Source of the DNA: an uncultured bacterium
Lineage (GTDB): Bacteria > Patescibacteriota > Gracilibacteria > Absconditabacterales > Absconditicoccaceae
Direction: 5' to 3'
Assembly: GCA_946404285.1 (NCBI GenBank)
Contig: CAMJDC010000002.1
Span: forward strand, 1-53,823
DNA length: 53,823 bases
Positions within the stretch are counted from its first letter, which is position 1. Every line of letters begins with the position of its first letter. The position numbers were made by a program, and so were the translations under genes. This document shows, in pieces, positions 27,440-39,659 of this stretch. The notes under the pieces were generated by a model, which saw only the letters and a list, made by a program, of their open reading frames with translations, made no database searches and was not told the DNA's origin.

Positions 27440-27934
27440 TTAATGCTCTTTTACATCCGTAATATCATCTAAATTTCAAACCGAAAACATCTCTGCTCAC
27501 TTCACATACTCAAGTGTAACATCCTCAGAATCTCAGTTATACGGTATTTCAAATATTCATTCATCATAATCTAAATCCTGATATCAATCTACAGTCAAAA
27601 TCAAATTTCACTCATTCTGTCTAATATTGTTTATAGAACAATTACTTTTCAACTCATCTATCAACCGCTCAATTTCTCCAGGATTATACAAGATTGAAAC
27701 CTCAAGAATTCACTCATTTCTAACTTGTTCTGAAAGAAACACTTCAAAAATCTGATTTTGCTTCTTATATCCTGCTCATCGTTGAGTTGACTCAAAAAAA
27801 TCTTTTTCAGTTATAGACAAAACGCTTGCTGATAAATCTTTAGCATCATATTGAAATATTGCAACTATATAAGCTAAAGCTATTCCAATCAAGCATATAA
27901 GTATATACTTTCCTACACTTCTGACACTACTCAT
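27440..27934 (-). CDS. Hypothetical protein with N-terminal TM
   Basis: MSSVRSVGKYILICLIGIALAYIVAIFQYDAKDLSAS...DDITDVKEH. Confidence 0.65.
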
Positions 27935-28076
27935 TATTCAATAATCATACAAAATACATAATCATACCTATTATGTGTAATAATGTTATATAAAAAGTCA
28001 AATCAAAAATACTTTCATTTTGACTTTTTAATCAGAAAACGTAGATTAAAAATAATATTTATTTTCATTTTAAAAA

Positions 28077-28463
28077 ATGTGGTGAATCTATATTTGAATA
28101 TTGCTATTAGGTGTTTGTCTATGATATCTGATTTTTTATTTACGCTACGAATATAAAGATACCGTAAACGAATTACGTTCTCATCTAAAAGAAGCTAACA
28201 ATCAAATCCAATATTTACAAGAAGAATTAGATGAATATATGCTGCAAAACAAAATTTTAAAAGAAAAAACTACCGAACTTTTAGAAAAAAATGATGATCT
28301 AAACGAAGTCGTTTCAGAACTAAGTAAATACTACGTACACATGAAAAAAGCTAGCGAAAAAACCCAAGAATTAAATGATTACCTTACAGATCCTGATGAT
28401 ACAATAGAAGAAAAAATTAAAAAGAACAATAAAAAATCTGATGAAGAAAAAAAGTTTTTCTAG
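28077..28463 (+). CDS. Small TM plus coiled-coil protein
   Basis: MWGIYIGILLLGVCLGYLIFYLRYEYKDTVNELRSHLKEANNQIQYLQEEL... Confidence 0.7.
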
Positions 28464-28486
28464 TTTTATAAAGAATTCCCAAAATC

Positions 28487-29098
28487 ATGTGATATGATAG
28501 CAAACACGTTGAAATCTTATGACCAAAAGAATGATATAATGCAGTGGCATCTCAATATAAACAATCTCACGAACATTTAAACTCCTTTTATCACGTAGAA
28601 TTTTTACGTTTTTTACCTAGATGAAAAACTTTCAAAATTATCGATTTATGAGCCGGAGACGGAAGAATGTTTTCAGTTTTAAATTCACTTCCTCATAGAG
28701 AAATCACAGCATGCGATATTTCAGAAAAAATGCTAGAAAAATATCCAAAACAAGCTAAGAAAAAAATTGTAGATTTAGAATGAGAATTCCCTTTTGAAGA
28801 TAATTCATTCGATTTAGCATTCTGTTTTTTTACTCTCGAACATATCGAAAATATAGAAAACTTTTTCAATGAAACATACCGTATTTTATCAAACGATAGT
28901 CAAATTTTTATAGGTCATTTTTTTCAAAGAAGAGAATTTGAACGAACTGCAAATCAAATGAAATTCAAAATTCAACAATATAAACGCTCAACTGAAGAAA
29001 TTTCACAAATTATGAAAAATTGTTTTTTCAATGTAGATATCATTTCAATGAGCGATAAATGAGCACATACAGGAGATTTAATTATTTGAAAAAAGTAG
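28487..29098 (+). CDS. Class I SAM-dependent methyltransferase
   Basis: KIIDLGAGDGRMFSVLNSLPHREITACDISEKMLEKYPKQ...LAFCFFTLEHIENIENFFNETYRIL. Confidence 0.88.
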
Positions 29099-29140
29099 GA
29101 ATTTTAACTCCTACTTTCTATCTAATTTATTTTTTAACAA

Positions 29141-29785
29141 TTATCTCTTAATAATTGCCTCAATTGCCGCAAAAGAAGTATTATCTTTTTCATTCACAAT
29201 AATATATAATTCATCACCAGGTGCTCCCTTAAAGAAAGTTACAGCTGCTTGATTAAGAAAATAAACTGTACCTTCATCAGTAACTGCTGTAAATTTATTT
29301 TCATCTGTACGAGATAAAATTGCTCTCAAATGCTTTCTTTCTGCTGGTTTTATAAGCTTATAAATAAACTTTCAATCAGGCATAACTTTTAATTTTAACA
29401 TATCTCCAGGAACAAGTTTTGTCTTTGAAGAATAATTCATAGGAACTGGATACTTTTTTTGATCATTTCCAACCATAAAATATCCATCAAATAATCACTC
29501 TATTACTTCTACTCACTCTTCATAATAACTAGTAAGTTCAGCATTAGCCACTTCTTGTCATTCCACAGAAGACAAAGATTTTAAATCTGATGGATCAAAA
29601 TCAACTAACTGATCCAAAATAACTTTCATCTTCTTAAGTTCTACTTCAACATTTCAGATTTCATTACGCAAAAAATTAATCATTTGTTGATGCTTCTTCA
29701 TAACTTCTGGATCTATAGATCATGCTGAGGATTTTTTAAGTGTTGGTTTCACTTGTTTTAAACTTGGTCTTTTGTTTTCTGTCAT
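29141..29785 (-). CDS. Conserved hypothetical protein
   Basis: MTENKRPSLKQVKPTLKKSSAGSIDPEVMKKHQQMINFLRNEIGNVEVELKKMK...ALIKR-type C-terminus. Confidence 0.7.
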
Positions 29786-29826
29786 TTTTGTTTTTTTTAT
29801 TTTTGTAAATAAAATTTCATATATCT

Positions 29827-29854
29827 AGTATACACGTTTTTTTTAATAATGCAA
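29827..29854 (-). promoter_or_regulatory. Sigma70-type promoter for the 29141-29785 gene
   Basis: Minus strand TTGCAT-N16-TATACT. Confidence 0.55.
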
Positions 29855-29957
29855 ATTTTTACCGACAAAATTCACAACAAAATTTCTAGTAAAAAACCTG
29901 AATAAAAATCCCCATTCTTTAGCAAAACAAGGATTTATATCTAAGAACTTAAATTCA

Positions 29958-30029
29958 TGCCCCGGCGCGGAGTCGAACCGAGATTACAGTCTTCGCAGGA
30001 CTGTGTCCTATCCATTGAACGACCGGGAC
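29958..30029 (-). tRNA. tRNA-Arg(GCG)
   Basis: Anticodon arm CAGTC-CTGCGAA-GACTG; acceptor GTCCCGG/CCGGGGC. Confidence 0.88.
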
Positions 30030-30086
30030 AAAAACACATTTCAACTACTAAATTATACAAAAAACTCACAAAAAAACAAGTTAATA

Positions 30087-30389
30087 TTACTTAAATATAA
30101 TATCTTCTATCTCCATTTTATATCAAATATCTGATAATTTTTGGTTTATCTTCTCAATTATATCTAATTTTTCCTTAAAAATCTGAATTCTCAATTTTTG
30201 ATCAACCGTTTTTAGAAATAATTTATTGTGCCTCACATATCAAGTTAAAACTTCATCCTGAATTTCAGTATCAACTTTTTCAATTCATAAACAAGATTTT
30301 ATTTCATTCATTACAATACTTCCAATCATATTTTTACCACGATGCTGAATGGATAATCTTTTCCTCATTAAATCTTTTATTCCATCCAT
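30087..30389 (-). CDS. Small hypothetical protein, possibly DUF721/DciA-like
   Basis: MDGIKDLMRKRLSIQHRGKNMIGSIVMNEIKSCLGIEKVDTEIQDEVLTGYVRHNKLFLKTVDQKLRIQIFKEK. Confidence 0.5.
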
Positions 30390-30414
30390 ATTCAGATTTA
30401 TAAATAATAAATAT

Positions 30415-32765
30415 TACTTCTTTTTAGTTGTTGATTTTTTCTTGGTAGTTTTTGCCTTAGCATTTCCTCATTTTTTTGTAACCGTTATTCAAATTATAGA
30501 AAGGCAATCATCTAATATCAAATCAGATGCGTCCTTTCATCATTTAGGAATTTTATAATTCTTCTTATCATATTTGATATACGGACCATAAGGACCATTT
30601 AATACTTCAATTTTACCTCATTCATACTCAAATTGATTAATATTTTTATTATTTTCAAATTCTAATTTTTTCTCAATAACTGGAATAGCTTGTTCCAGTG
30701 TAACCGTATAAGGATCCAAAGGTTCTTCTAGATTTCTTGGGAAAGAAGCATAAATATTTTTTATCTTAAAATAAGGTCAAAATCTTCATATAGCCACAGA
30801 CACCTTTTCTCATTTATATTCTCATATTTCCCTTGGAAGAGCGAAACACTGCAAAGCCTCATCAAGAGTAATAGTTTCCAATGATTTATCACTTGGAATA
30901 TTTGCATATTTCTTATCTGGATCGTCAGAATTTCAAATTTGAATAAATGGTCAAAATTTACCCGTTCTAGCAATTACTGGCTTTTTAGATTTCGGATCTT
31001 CTCATAAAACTATTTCAGATATAATTCTGTCTACTCACTGAGCTTTGACCACTTCATCATGGAATGGACCATAAAATTCATGCATCATTTTTATTCGTCA
31101 GATTTTTCCTTCTGCAATTTCGTCAAAATCCGTTTCAACTGATGCTGTAAAATTATAATCCATAATATTATCAAAATTCTGCATTAAGAAATCTGTAACA
31201 TCCCTTCATGCTTGAGTTGGAAATAGTTTTCATTTTTCAGCTCAAGTATTCTGATTTTTAACTTTTTCAGATATACTTCACTTTTCCAATGTAATTTCTG
31301 CATAATCTCTTTTTTCTCACTCTCTGTCCTCTTTTACTACATATTTTCTATCCTGTATTTTTGTAATAATCGAAGCATACGTAGATGGACGTCAAATTCA
31401 TCTTTTTTCCAATTCTTTAACTAAACTAGCTTCTGTATATCTTGGTGGATGTTTTTTGAATTTTTCAGTACTGACAATTTTAGACATGTCCAAAACTTCT
31501 CACTTTTCTAATTTTGGTAGCAAAACTGTATCTGAAGTTTCATCATCATCTGTTCATTCGGAATAAACCTTTAGAAACCCATCAAACGTAATTACTTCTC
31601 ATTCAGCAATAAATTTACTTTTTGCTCCAGAAATATCTATTGTAACTATTGTTTTTTCAACACTTGCAGGAGCCATTTGAGAAGCAATAGTCCTTTTCCA
31701 TATCAAGTCATAAAGTTTTTTCTGAGATGGATCATCTCAAGCACTACGTACTTCCAAATGTGCTGGTCTAATACATTCATGTGCCTCTTGTGCTCATGCA
31801 GATTTAGTTTTATACGCTGTAGGATTTGAATATTTTTCCCCATAATCTCTTATAATTTCTTGTTTTGCTGCATTTACTGCATCTTGAGAAAGATTTACAG
31901 AATCCGTTCTCATATAAGTAATCTTTCATGATTCATATAATTTTTGAGCAAGTTGCATTGTACGAGACACTGAAAATCAAAGTTTTCTACTAGCTTCTTG
32001 CTGTAAAGTAGAAGTTGTAAACGGTGCTGATGGAGATTTTTTTCATGGTTTTTTTTCTACATTTTCCACACTAAATTTAGCATTTTTACAATATTCCAAA
32101 AATGGAATAACTTCATCCGATTTCTTAAATTCTTTATCTAATGTTGCAGGAAACGATTTTTTAGAATTTCATGAAAAAGTCCCAACAGTTTTAAATGATG
32201 AAGTTGTATTAAATTTTTCTATTTCCCTCTCTCTTTCTACAATTAAACGTACAGCTACGGACTGAACTCTTCATGCAGAAATTCATCAAACTACTTTTTT
32301 CCACAATACTGGTGAAAGCTCAAATCATACTAAATAATCCAAAACTGACCTTGCCTGCTGAGCATCTACTAAATTCATATCAATCGTTCTTGGATTTTGA
32401 ACAGCATTTTTTATAGCTTTTTCTGTAATTTCATGAAATACAATCCTTGGTGTTTTATCTATAGGTAATCATAATTCATTGGCAACATGCCATGCGATGG
32501 CTTCTCATTCACGGTCTTCATCGGTTGCGAGCCATACTTTATCAGCATTTTTTGCTAATGTCTTAAGCTCTGATACTACTTTTTTCTTCTCTGGATTAAT
32601 TTGATATAATGGTTTAAAATCATTCGCTATATCTACTCACTTTCCATTCCTGGGCAGCTCAACAATATGTCAAAGTGAAGCTTTCACCTCAAAATCCGAT
32701 CATAATATTTTCGTTATAGTTTTAGACTTTGCAGGAGACTCTACAATTACTAGATTTTTAGCCAT
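30415..32765 (-). CDS. topA: DNA topoisomerase I
   Basis: [38 protein letters not shown]...[21 protein letters not shown]...[16 protein letters not shown]. Confidence 0.96.
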
Positions 32766-32856
32766 ATTTTATAAAAATACATAAAATATTAATCAATTGA
32801 AGATACTACAAAAGTAAAAAAGAATTTCAAGTATGCTTTCAAATGCCAGTTGACAA

Positions 32857-34416
32857 CTAATCATTTATCTCTTTATAAGAAATTTTTATCCTAGATTTAA
32901 CAATAGGAATAGACCTATACCATAACGGCGTACTTATCTTAACGCTTCATATTTCATCATACGTTGAAAGAATGTAATTTCTAGCATCATCCACATCTAA
33001 TCACGCAATCTTATCTTTTATATCAGAAAGAATCTGTTTAGGATCATTTTTAAAATCATAAGTCTGAATCACATCAATTTGTGTAGGAATTGTAAATACT
33101 TTTCAAGATTTTCTAATTTCATCTGCATTTGTTGTATTTGAATCTTTCAAGAATTGCAAAGTTCACGAATTTATTTTTACAACCAAACTATTTTCAAAAG
33201 GTCTTTCACTAACATATGTCATAAAAATCTGATATATATCCTCCCGCATAACATAATTATAATGATATGTTACATATGCCGTTCACTTTATTATAGGCGA
33301 ATTATCTCAATCAGATTGCTCAACTTCAATATTATTAAATGTAGTTGTAGTAATTGTTTCAAATGGAAGTACAAATCATCATGTATTTGGTAAATTCTCT
33401 GCCACAATTGCCATTTTATTGGCATAAACCTGTTCCGTCAATTTTTGTTTTAGCTGTTCTATATCCTCACTTGTCACGCTTCCTATGGATTCACTTTCCC
33501 ATCAATAAAAATTCTCAATACTTTCCGCCCATATATCTTTTGCCAAAAAAGATTCATCCAAATTCTGAATTAACATTGGTGTTTTAAACTTTATATTTCA
33601 ACGTATACCTATCAACTCTCAAGCATTATCATTTTCATTAGCCCTAACTCCTATAACAGTCTCTGAAGGCACTTCTTCCGAACCTGGACTAAGAATAAAA
33701 TCATTCTCAGCTAAAAATATTAAACCATCTTCGGTAACAAATTTTGTATCTTTAACCAAAACGTATTCTTGTGATAATTTATTATAAACCTTTATCTTTC
33801 CACGAGATGGATTCGTAATATACTTACTATTCGCCGTAGAAATAGATAAATCATGCTTATAATCTATCTGTCATGTATAAAAAGGCACATACAAAAACCT
33901 AGTTTCTACTTCTGCATGAGGATCATTATTTGGATAATAACGCACATTATAAATAATAGTTTCACTAGTTTCTGAAGGTTTAATCACAATATTCGCACTC
34001 GGAATAATCAACGAAATTACAAACCATAGAATTCAAAGAATTAATAAAATCTCTAGAATAAAAATCAGAATAAATAAATATTTTTTATTTTCATAAGTAT
34101 GTAGATGAAAATTCTTAATATTAAAGAAAAAAAGATAGAGTTTATTCATAAATTGCTCTACACGTTTTTCTCTTTCATAGTTAACATTTAATCAAACAGC
34201 CTGATAATATTCTCTATTTTTTTTATTTTTAGTAACAAAAACAGCTTTAATCTGATTTTTATCTATAATTTCTTTAATCTGTTGTCATCGCCATTCATTA
34301 TCAAAAAGATTGTGCTCCGGATCTATAAAAATTTCAACATCTCTACGTGATGGAATTTTCTCTAAAGCTTTAAATATTTTGTATAAACTATCTGTTTTTA
34401 AGAAGAAGAATTTCAT
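32857..34416 (-). CDS. Baseplate J/gp47-like domain membrane protein
   Basis: N-terminal soluble region, one TM, then repetitive beta-rich region (GKIKVYNKLSQEYVLVKDTKFVTEDGLIF...GVRANENDNAGELIGIRGNI) resembling CPR baseplate J-like proteins. Confidence 0.5.
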
Positions 34417-34437
34417 AAAGATACATAAATAGAGCTC

Positions 34438-35220
34438 TTAAAATCTTTTTTTATCCCACTTTATTGCCGTAATTACACAATGTAATATCACAATAATAGA
34501 AGCATATTGTTTTATATCAAACGCCAATCATCAAACCGTCATAATTCAATGTCTAGGATAAGATTGAAACAAAAAAGCAACACCCAAAACAATCAAAATT
34601 CATATAATTCACCGCATTCACATTCAGTTTTTTTTAAGAATTATACTCAATAATGAAATAACAAAATGGATAGCAAAAACTCCAAAAGAAATAAATAATC
34701 AAACTGGGTACACACCATCAAATTTAGTTAATGCACTATCATCACTTAATGCACGAATCGCAAAAATACCATCTGTTGGATTTCATATAACACTATCTCC
34801 TAATGTCAAAAATATTCAAAATATAATAATAGAATTCGCCAAAGACATAAACAAAATATCAGCCCATATTTTTTTATTTTCCGTTCTCTTTATACTAGCA
34901 AAGAATACACCAAAACATAACCAAGATGCCAGCAAAATTCACAAATAATTAAAGTTAAAATTCTGAGGGCTAAACAAAGTAATCCATGCCTGAATAGAAT
35001 TTGGAATATATATTCAAGTTTCAAATAAAAATGCAACATAACGTCATAGTATATACGAAAATATTATTCGTACCGGCAACCAATAAAATAACTTCAAAAA
35101 ATCCTGATGATTCTTTTTAGTCAATACCCATGCTGTCACCAAAAATATCAAAAACGCTATAATAGCTCAGATTAACATCATTGATATTTTAGTTCCAAAA
35201 ACCTCAATATACGGATACAT
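34438..35220 (-). CDS. Polytopic membrane protein, weakly Lgt-like
   Basis: MYPYIEVFGTKISMMLIGAI...FGIFLTLGDSVIGNPTDGIFAIRAL...VYPVGLF. Confidence 0.45.
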
Positions 35221-35264
35221 TTTTACAAATAAATTTTAAATAGTAACACATTTTTTAACAAAAA

Positions 35265-36770
35265 TTACCTCAAATATTGAATAATCTTTGTTTCTCTAAT
35301 TCAAGAAATTCTTATAATTCCAGGATAATCAAGCTGATCCTCGATTTTTACTCAGATTTCTTCAAGCACTTTTTCTACATCTTGATCTGGAACTTCTTTT
35401 GGATCAACGTAAACCATAATTTCTCTTCAAGCTTGCATAATATGAACTTTGTCTACTCATTCCACTTCCGTTATTAATTTTTCAAGTTCTCACATCTTTT
35501 CTATGAATAATTCTTTTGTATCAAATCTAGCACCAGGACGAGATGCAGACATAGCATCAGCAGCAGCAACTACCCAAGAAATCGGATGAGTCATCGCTAC
35601 ATCATAATGGTGAGATTCTGCAGCATTTATTATTATTGGATCCATTCACCACTTTCTAAGCAAATCTGCTCACAATTTTGTATGCGATTCTCAAGTTGTT
35701 GAAAGGATTTTTCAAACATCATGTAATAATCATGCTTTTTTAGCCATAACAGGATCTAGTCATACTTCGATTGCGATTGCTTCAGCAATTCTTGCTACTT
35801 CTACAGAATGTTGCCAAAGACTTTGTCCATAACTGAAACGTAAGAAAAACTGTCATATCGTTTTTACAATTTCAGGACTCATCATTGGAAGATTTAGAAT
35901 ACTCAAAGCTTCTTTTCACTTTTCAATAAAAGTCTGTTCCAAGTCAGCAACGACTTGATTGTAAATTTTTTCGATATACATTGGATTAATTCTTCAGTCC
36001 TTTACTAATTTCTCCAAAGTCTGAGCAGCAATAAATCTTTTTTCATGATCAAATGATGATAACTTCACACATCCAGGAGTATCATCAATAATTAACTCAA
36101 CTCATGTAGTTTTTTCAAAAAATGAGATATTTCTTCATTCTCTTCAAATTAATTTTCCTTTGAATTCTTCATTTGGTAAATCTACCGTTTTTGTAGTAAA
36201 TTCATCAATATTTTGAGTGGCTAATTTTGGCAAAGATTGAACTATAATTTTTGCCGCTTCATTTTCTGCTTCCTCCGTTTTGATCGTCTTATATTTTTCT
36301 ACAAAACGTTCAATTTCAGAAGCTTGTTCTTTTTCAATCATAGCAAAAATCTGTTCTTTTGCTTCTTTTGGAGAAAGTTTTCAAATTTCAGATAACTTTT
36401 CCATTTGCTGTTTTACCACATCTTCAGCTTGCTGACGTAAATCAAGAACTTTTTTCTTTTCTTCTTCTAGTTTTTCTAATCTTTGTTCCATTTTTTCTTC
36501 TCTATCCAAAAGACGATTTTGAATTTCTTCCATTTTTGCTAATCTTTGTTCTTCAATTTTTTCAGCTTTCTTTTCTGCTTCTGCAATACGTTGCTCTCAT
36601 TTTTTCTTTGCTTCTTCTAAGATTTCTTCTTCAATTTCTTTGGCTCTAGCCATTCTTTCCTTGAATTTTAGAGCTTTTTCTGTCATGGTTTTCTTATAAC
36701 CAAAAAATCATCCAATTCATCAAAGAATTGCTCCTCACACTACGAGGAGAATAACAATAAGTGTAGACAT
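35265..36770 (-). CDS. rny: Ribonuclease Y
   Basis: N-terminal TM and coiled coil; KH [43 protein letters not shown]...AAADAMSASRPGAR. Confidence 0.96.
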
Positions 36771-36925
36771 TTTATATGTATATATGATATTTTAAAAATA
36801 TGCAAAATTACACCTATCTAGTTATATAGAAAATTTACTATAAATTCAAGATAAATTTTGCTTGATTTTTCCAACATTAAAAATACATTTATTACAAACT
36901 ATTTTTATCATTTAACCATATATTA

Positions 36926-37705
36926 ATGACTGAAGAAATTAAAAATTCCGAGCCGACCAAAGAAAAAAACACAGTTGCCCTTATATGAATGATTTGTAGC
37001 ATTATTTGACTTATTTGTTTAATAACAATCATTTGAATACGATTTTGAATAATTCTTCTAACTATTTGATTCATATTATGAATTATCGGACTGCTCTATA
37101 AACCTAGGACCAAAGCTCGAATTGCAGTTATAATTCCAGCTATAGTCTGAATTATAGCTACAATAGGATTAATTTATGTTAAAAACTCGATAAAAGTTCC
37201 TGCTACCGAATTCGGTACACGATTTGAATCACTAGCAGAAAACGAAACATACTGAAACCTTTTAGAAGATAAAGCTTTTAGAGATTCAGTATCTAATGAA
37301 TTTAAAAGAATAATCACCACAAAAACTAAAGACGAATTTAACGAACTTTACAATGAAACTTCTTGATCAGATACCATTGAGAAATGGAGCTACGTTTTCT
37401 TCTGATTAATAAAAGAAAGCATAGAAAACACACTAGAAAAATACTGACTAGAACCTGAAGCTTTGGATGTTGATGAAGAAAATGTTGACGAAGAAGAAAT
37501 AAATGATGAAGAAGTTGATGAAGAAACAAATGAAGATGAAGAAGATATTAACGAAGAAGTAACTAAAGAAGAAAATGTTGATGAAGAAACAGATGAAGAA
37601 GATAATAACAAAAATGAGGACAAAGAAACGAAAAATGAAAGTGTAGAAGTTTTCAACAACTGAGAAAAAAACGATATTGAAGAAATCATTGATATTTTAG
37701 AATAA
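36926..37705 (+). CDS. Membrane protein with Asp/Glu-rich repetitive tail
   Basis: TM segments (GMICSIIGLICLITIIGIRFGIILLTIGFILGIIGLLY); DVDEENVDEEEINDEEVDEETNEDEEDINEE tail. Confidence 0.75.
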
Positions 37706-37747
37706 ACCCACTCATAACAAAATTATTCAAGAAAACGGAGTTAATCT

Positions 37748-37785
37748 TCAAAAACGGAGTTAACTTCAAAAACTCCGTTTTTTTT
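37748..37785 (+). terminator. Rho-independent terminator
   Basis: aaaacggagttaacttcaaaaactccgtttttttt. Confidence 0.85.
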
Positions 37786-37878
37786 ACCAAATTACCAAAA
37801 TAATTATTTAAATTATTACAATTTTTTCTAACTTGCTTTTATTTTACGAATTTATATAATTATTTTTAGATTTTAATT

Positions 37879-38568
37879 ATGTGCTTTTCTATGGCAAAAA
37901 AGAAGGGCGATGAAAAACTATTAGCATTACTCGATATAGTTATCGATACTTATATCAATAAGTGAGAACCAGTAGGTTCAAAGTTTTTGAATTCGTTAGA
38001 GGAAATCGATGATGCTCCATCCACACTCAGAAAGCATCTGAACCAATTAGAAAGACAGTGAATGGTTTATCAACCATATAATTCTAGTTGAAGAATTCCA
38101 ACTGTAGATTGACTAAAACTATATATCGAGAATTATCTCCAGCAAATGGAAGATATGCAAAGTTTGGAAGTAGATAATGCTAGACAAAACATGAAAGAAA
38201 TGGTAGAAATGCTATGAGGTTTGGTCGATGGAGTAATAATCTGATTTCTCAGAAATGATGAATATTACTATCTATGAGTGAATAATTTGCTTAAAGAAAC
38301 AGACAAAGAGCATCTAGATGAAACAAAATCTATTATCTCATTCATTGAAGAAAAGAAAATTGTAAAACATATCGATTGAAAAATTCTGAAAAAAAATCAG
38401 ATATACTACACATTTATGGAAGACGATAATACAACAATTTCTGCAGTATATACAAAAGTAGTATTAGAATGATATGACTGTATTTTAGCTATAGTTTGAC
38501 CTCTTAGAGTAAATTATAAAAAAAATGTAGCTATCCTTTCACAAGTTTTACAAAAATTAGACCAATAA
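37879..38568 (+). CDS. hrcA: HrcA-like heat-shock transcriptional repressor
   Basis: LLALLDIVIDTYINKGEPVGSKFLNS...APSTLRKHLNQLERQGMVYQPYNSSGRIPTVDGLKLYIENYL. Confidence 0.88.
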
Positions 38569-38625
38569 AAACAAATCTGAGTTAAAAATTTTCCAAACTA
38601 TTTATTTTTATGAAAAATTAACAAT

Positions 38626-39132
38626 ATGCCAAGAGATGGAGAAAAACCAAAGAATTACGTAGAATTAACTAAAGATATGATTTTAGAAAAAGTTAAAGAC
38701 GATCTTACTTCACTCAAAAAAGAAATACCGAATATAACAACCAAAAAAGCAAAAACTGAACTTGAAAAAATTAACGACTGGCTCCAATGAACCAATAATC
38801 TAGCATGAGAAACAAAAGAAATAATTTGAAACAATATTAACAATTTAATACTTCATTTAGAGTGAAACATAGAAGAAAATATCGAAAAATCTAATCTAGA
38901 ATCAGAATTAAATGAAATGATAACTATGCTAGAAAATTTAACACAAAAAGATTTAGCAGATTTAAAACGAGATATTCAACACAATAACCAACAACGACGA
39001 ATACCTTCTGAACGTCCAACTGAAGTTCAAGATTGACTTGATGCTGCTTCAAATAATTTAAAAAACTTACCTAACGATAATAATCCAATTGCAAATTGGG
39101 CACTCAAAAAAATACGTGAATATTTATGATAA
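38626..39132 (+). CDS. Hypothetical helical protein
   Basis: MPRDGEKPKNYVELTKDMILEKVKDDLTSLKKEIPN...LKKIREYLG; ends TGA-TAA. Confidence 0.65.
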
Positions 39133-39155
39133 AATTTTTTATTTAAAACTAAAAC

Positions 39156-39653
39156 ATGAAAGAAATCGTACAAAGTGCATGATGAATTGTCTACTATCTA
39201 GACAAAGACTGAGAACCTAGATATTTAATAATCAAACGTCATGCTTTATCTGGAAAAATAGAATGGGTTGCTCCTAAAGGGAAAATCCAAATTTGAGAAG
39301 ACGAAAAAAAAGCTGCAATTAGAGAAATCTGGGAAGAAACCTGACTAAAAAAAGAAGATTTGATTGTAAAACAATTACTTTGAACCACATCTCTCAGAAG
39401 TAGTGAAACCAAATTATGACATTTAGACAAAGATGTTACATATTTCTTGATGAAATACACTTGAGATCCAAATTCTGTAAAATTAATTGAATGAGAATGA
39501 TATATTTGAGTTTATAAACGAGCAACAATAGAAGAAGCACTATGATTAATGTATTATGCCGATATTCGTGAATTAGTTAGAAAAAGTTATTTTATGATTA
39601 GAGAAGAAAAGAAAAATCAATGAGTTAAAGCTAACTTTTTTGATAAACTATAA
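39156..39653 (+). CDS. NUDIX hydrolase
   Basis: Nudix box GKIQIGEDEKKAAIREIWEETGL. Confidence 0.92.
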
Positions 39654-39659
39654 AATTTT

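Noticed and set aside
37390-37689. Ser-rich 99-aa minus-strand ORF
   Set aside because: Antisense shadow of the Asp/Glu-rich repetitive tail encoded by 36926-37705 on the plus strand.
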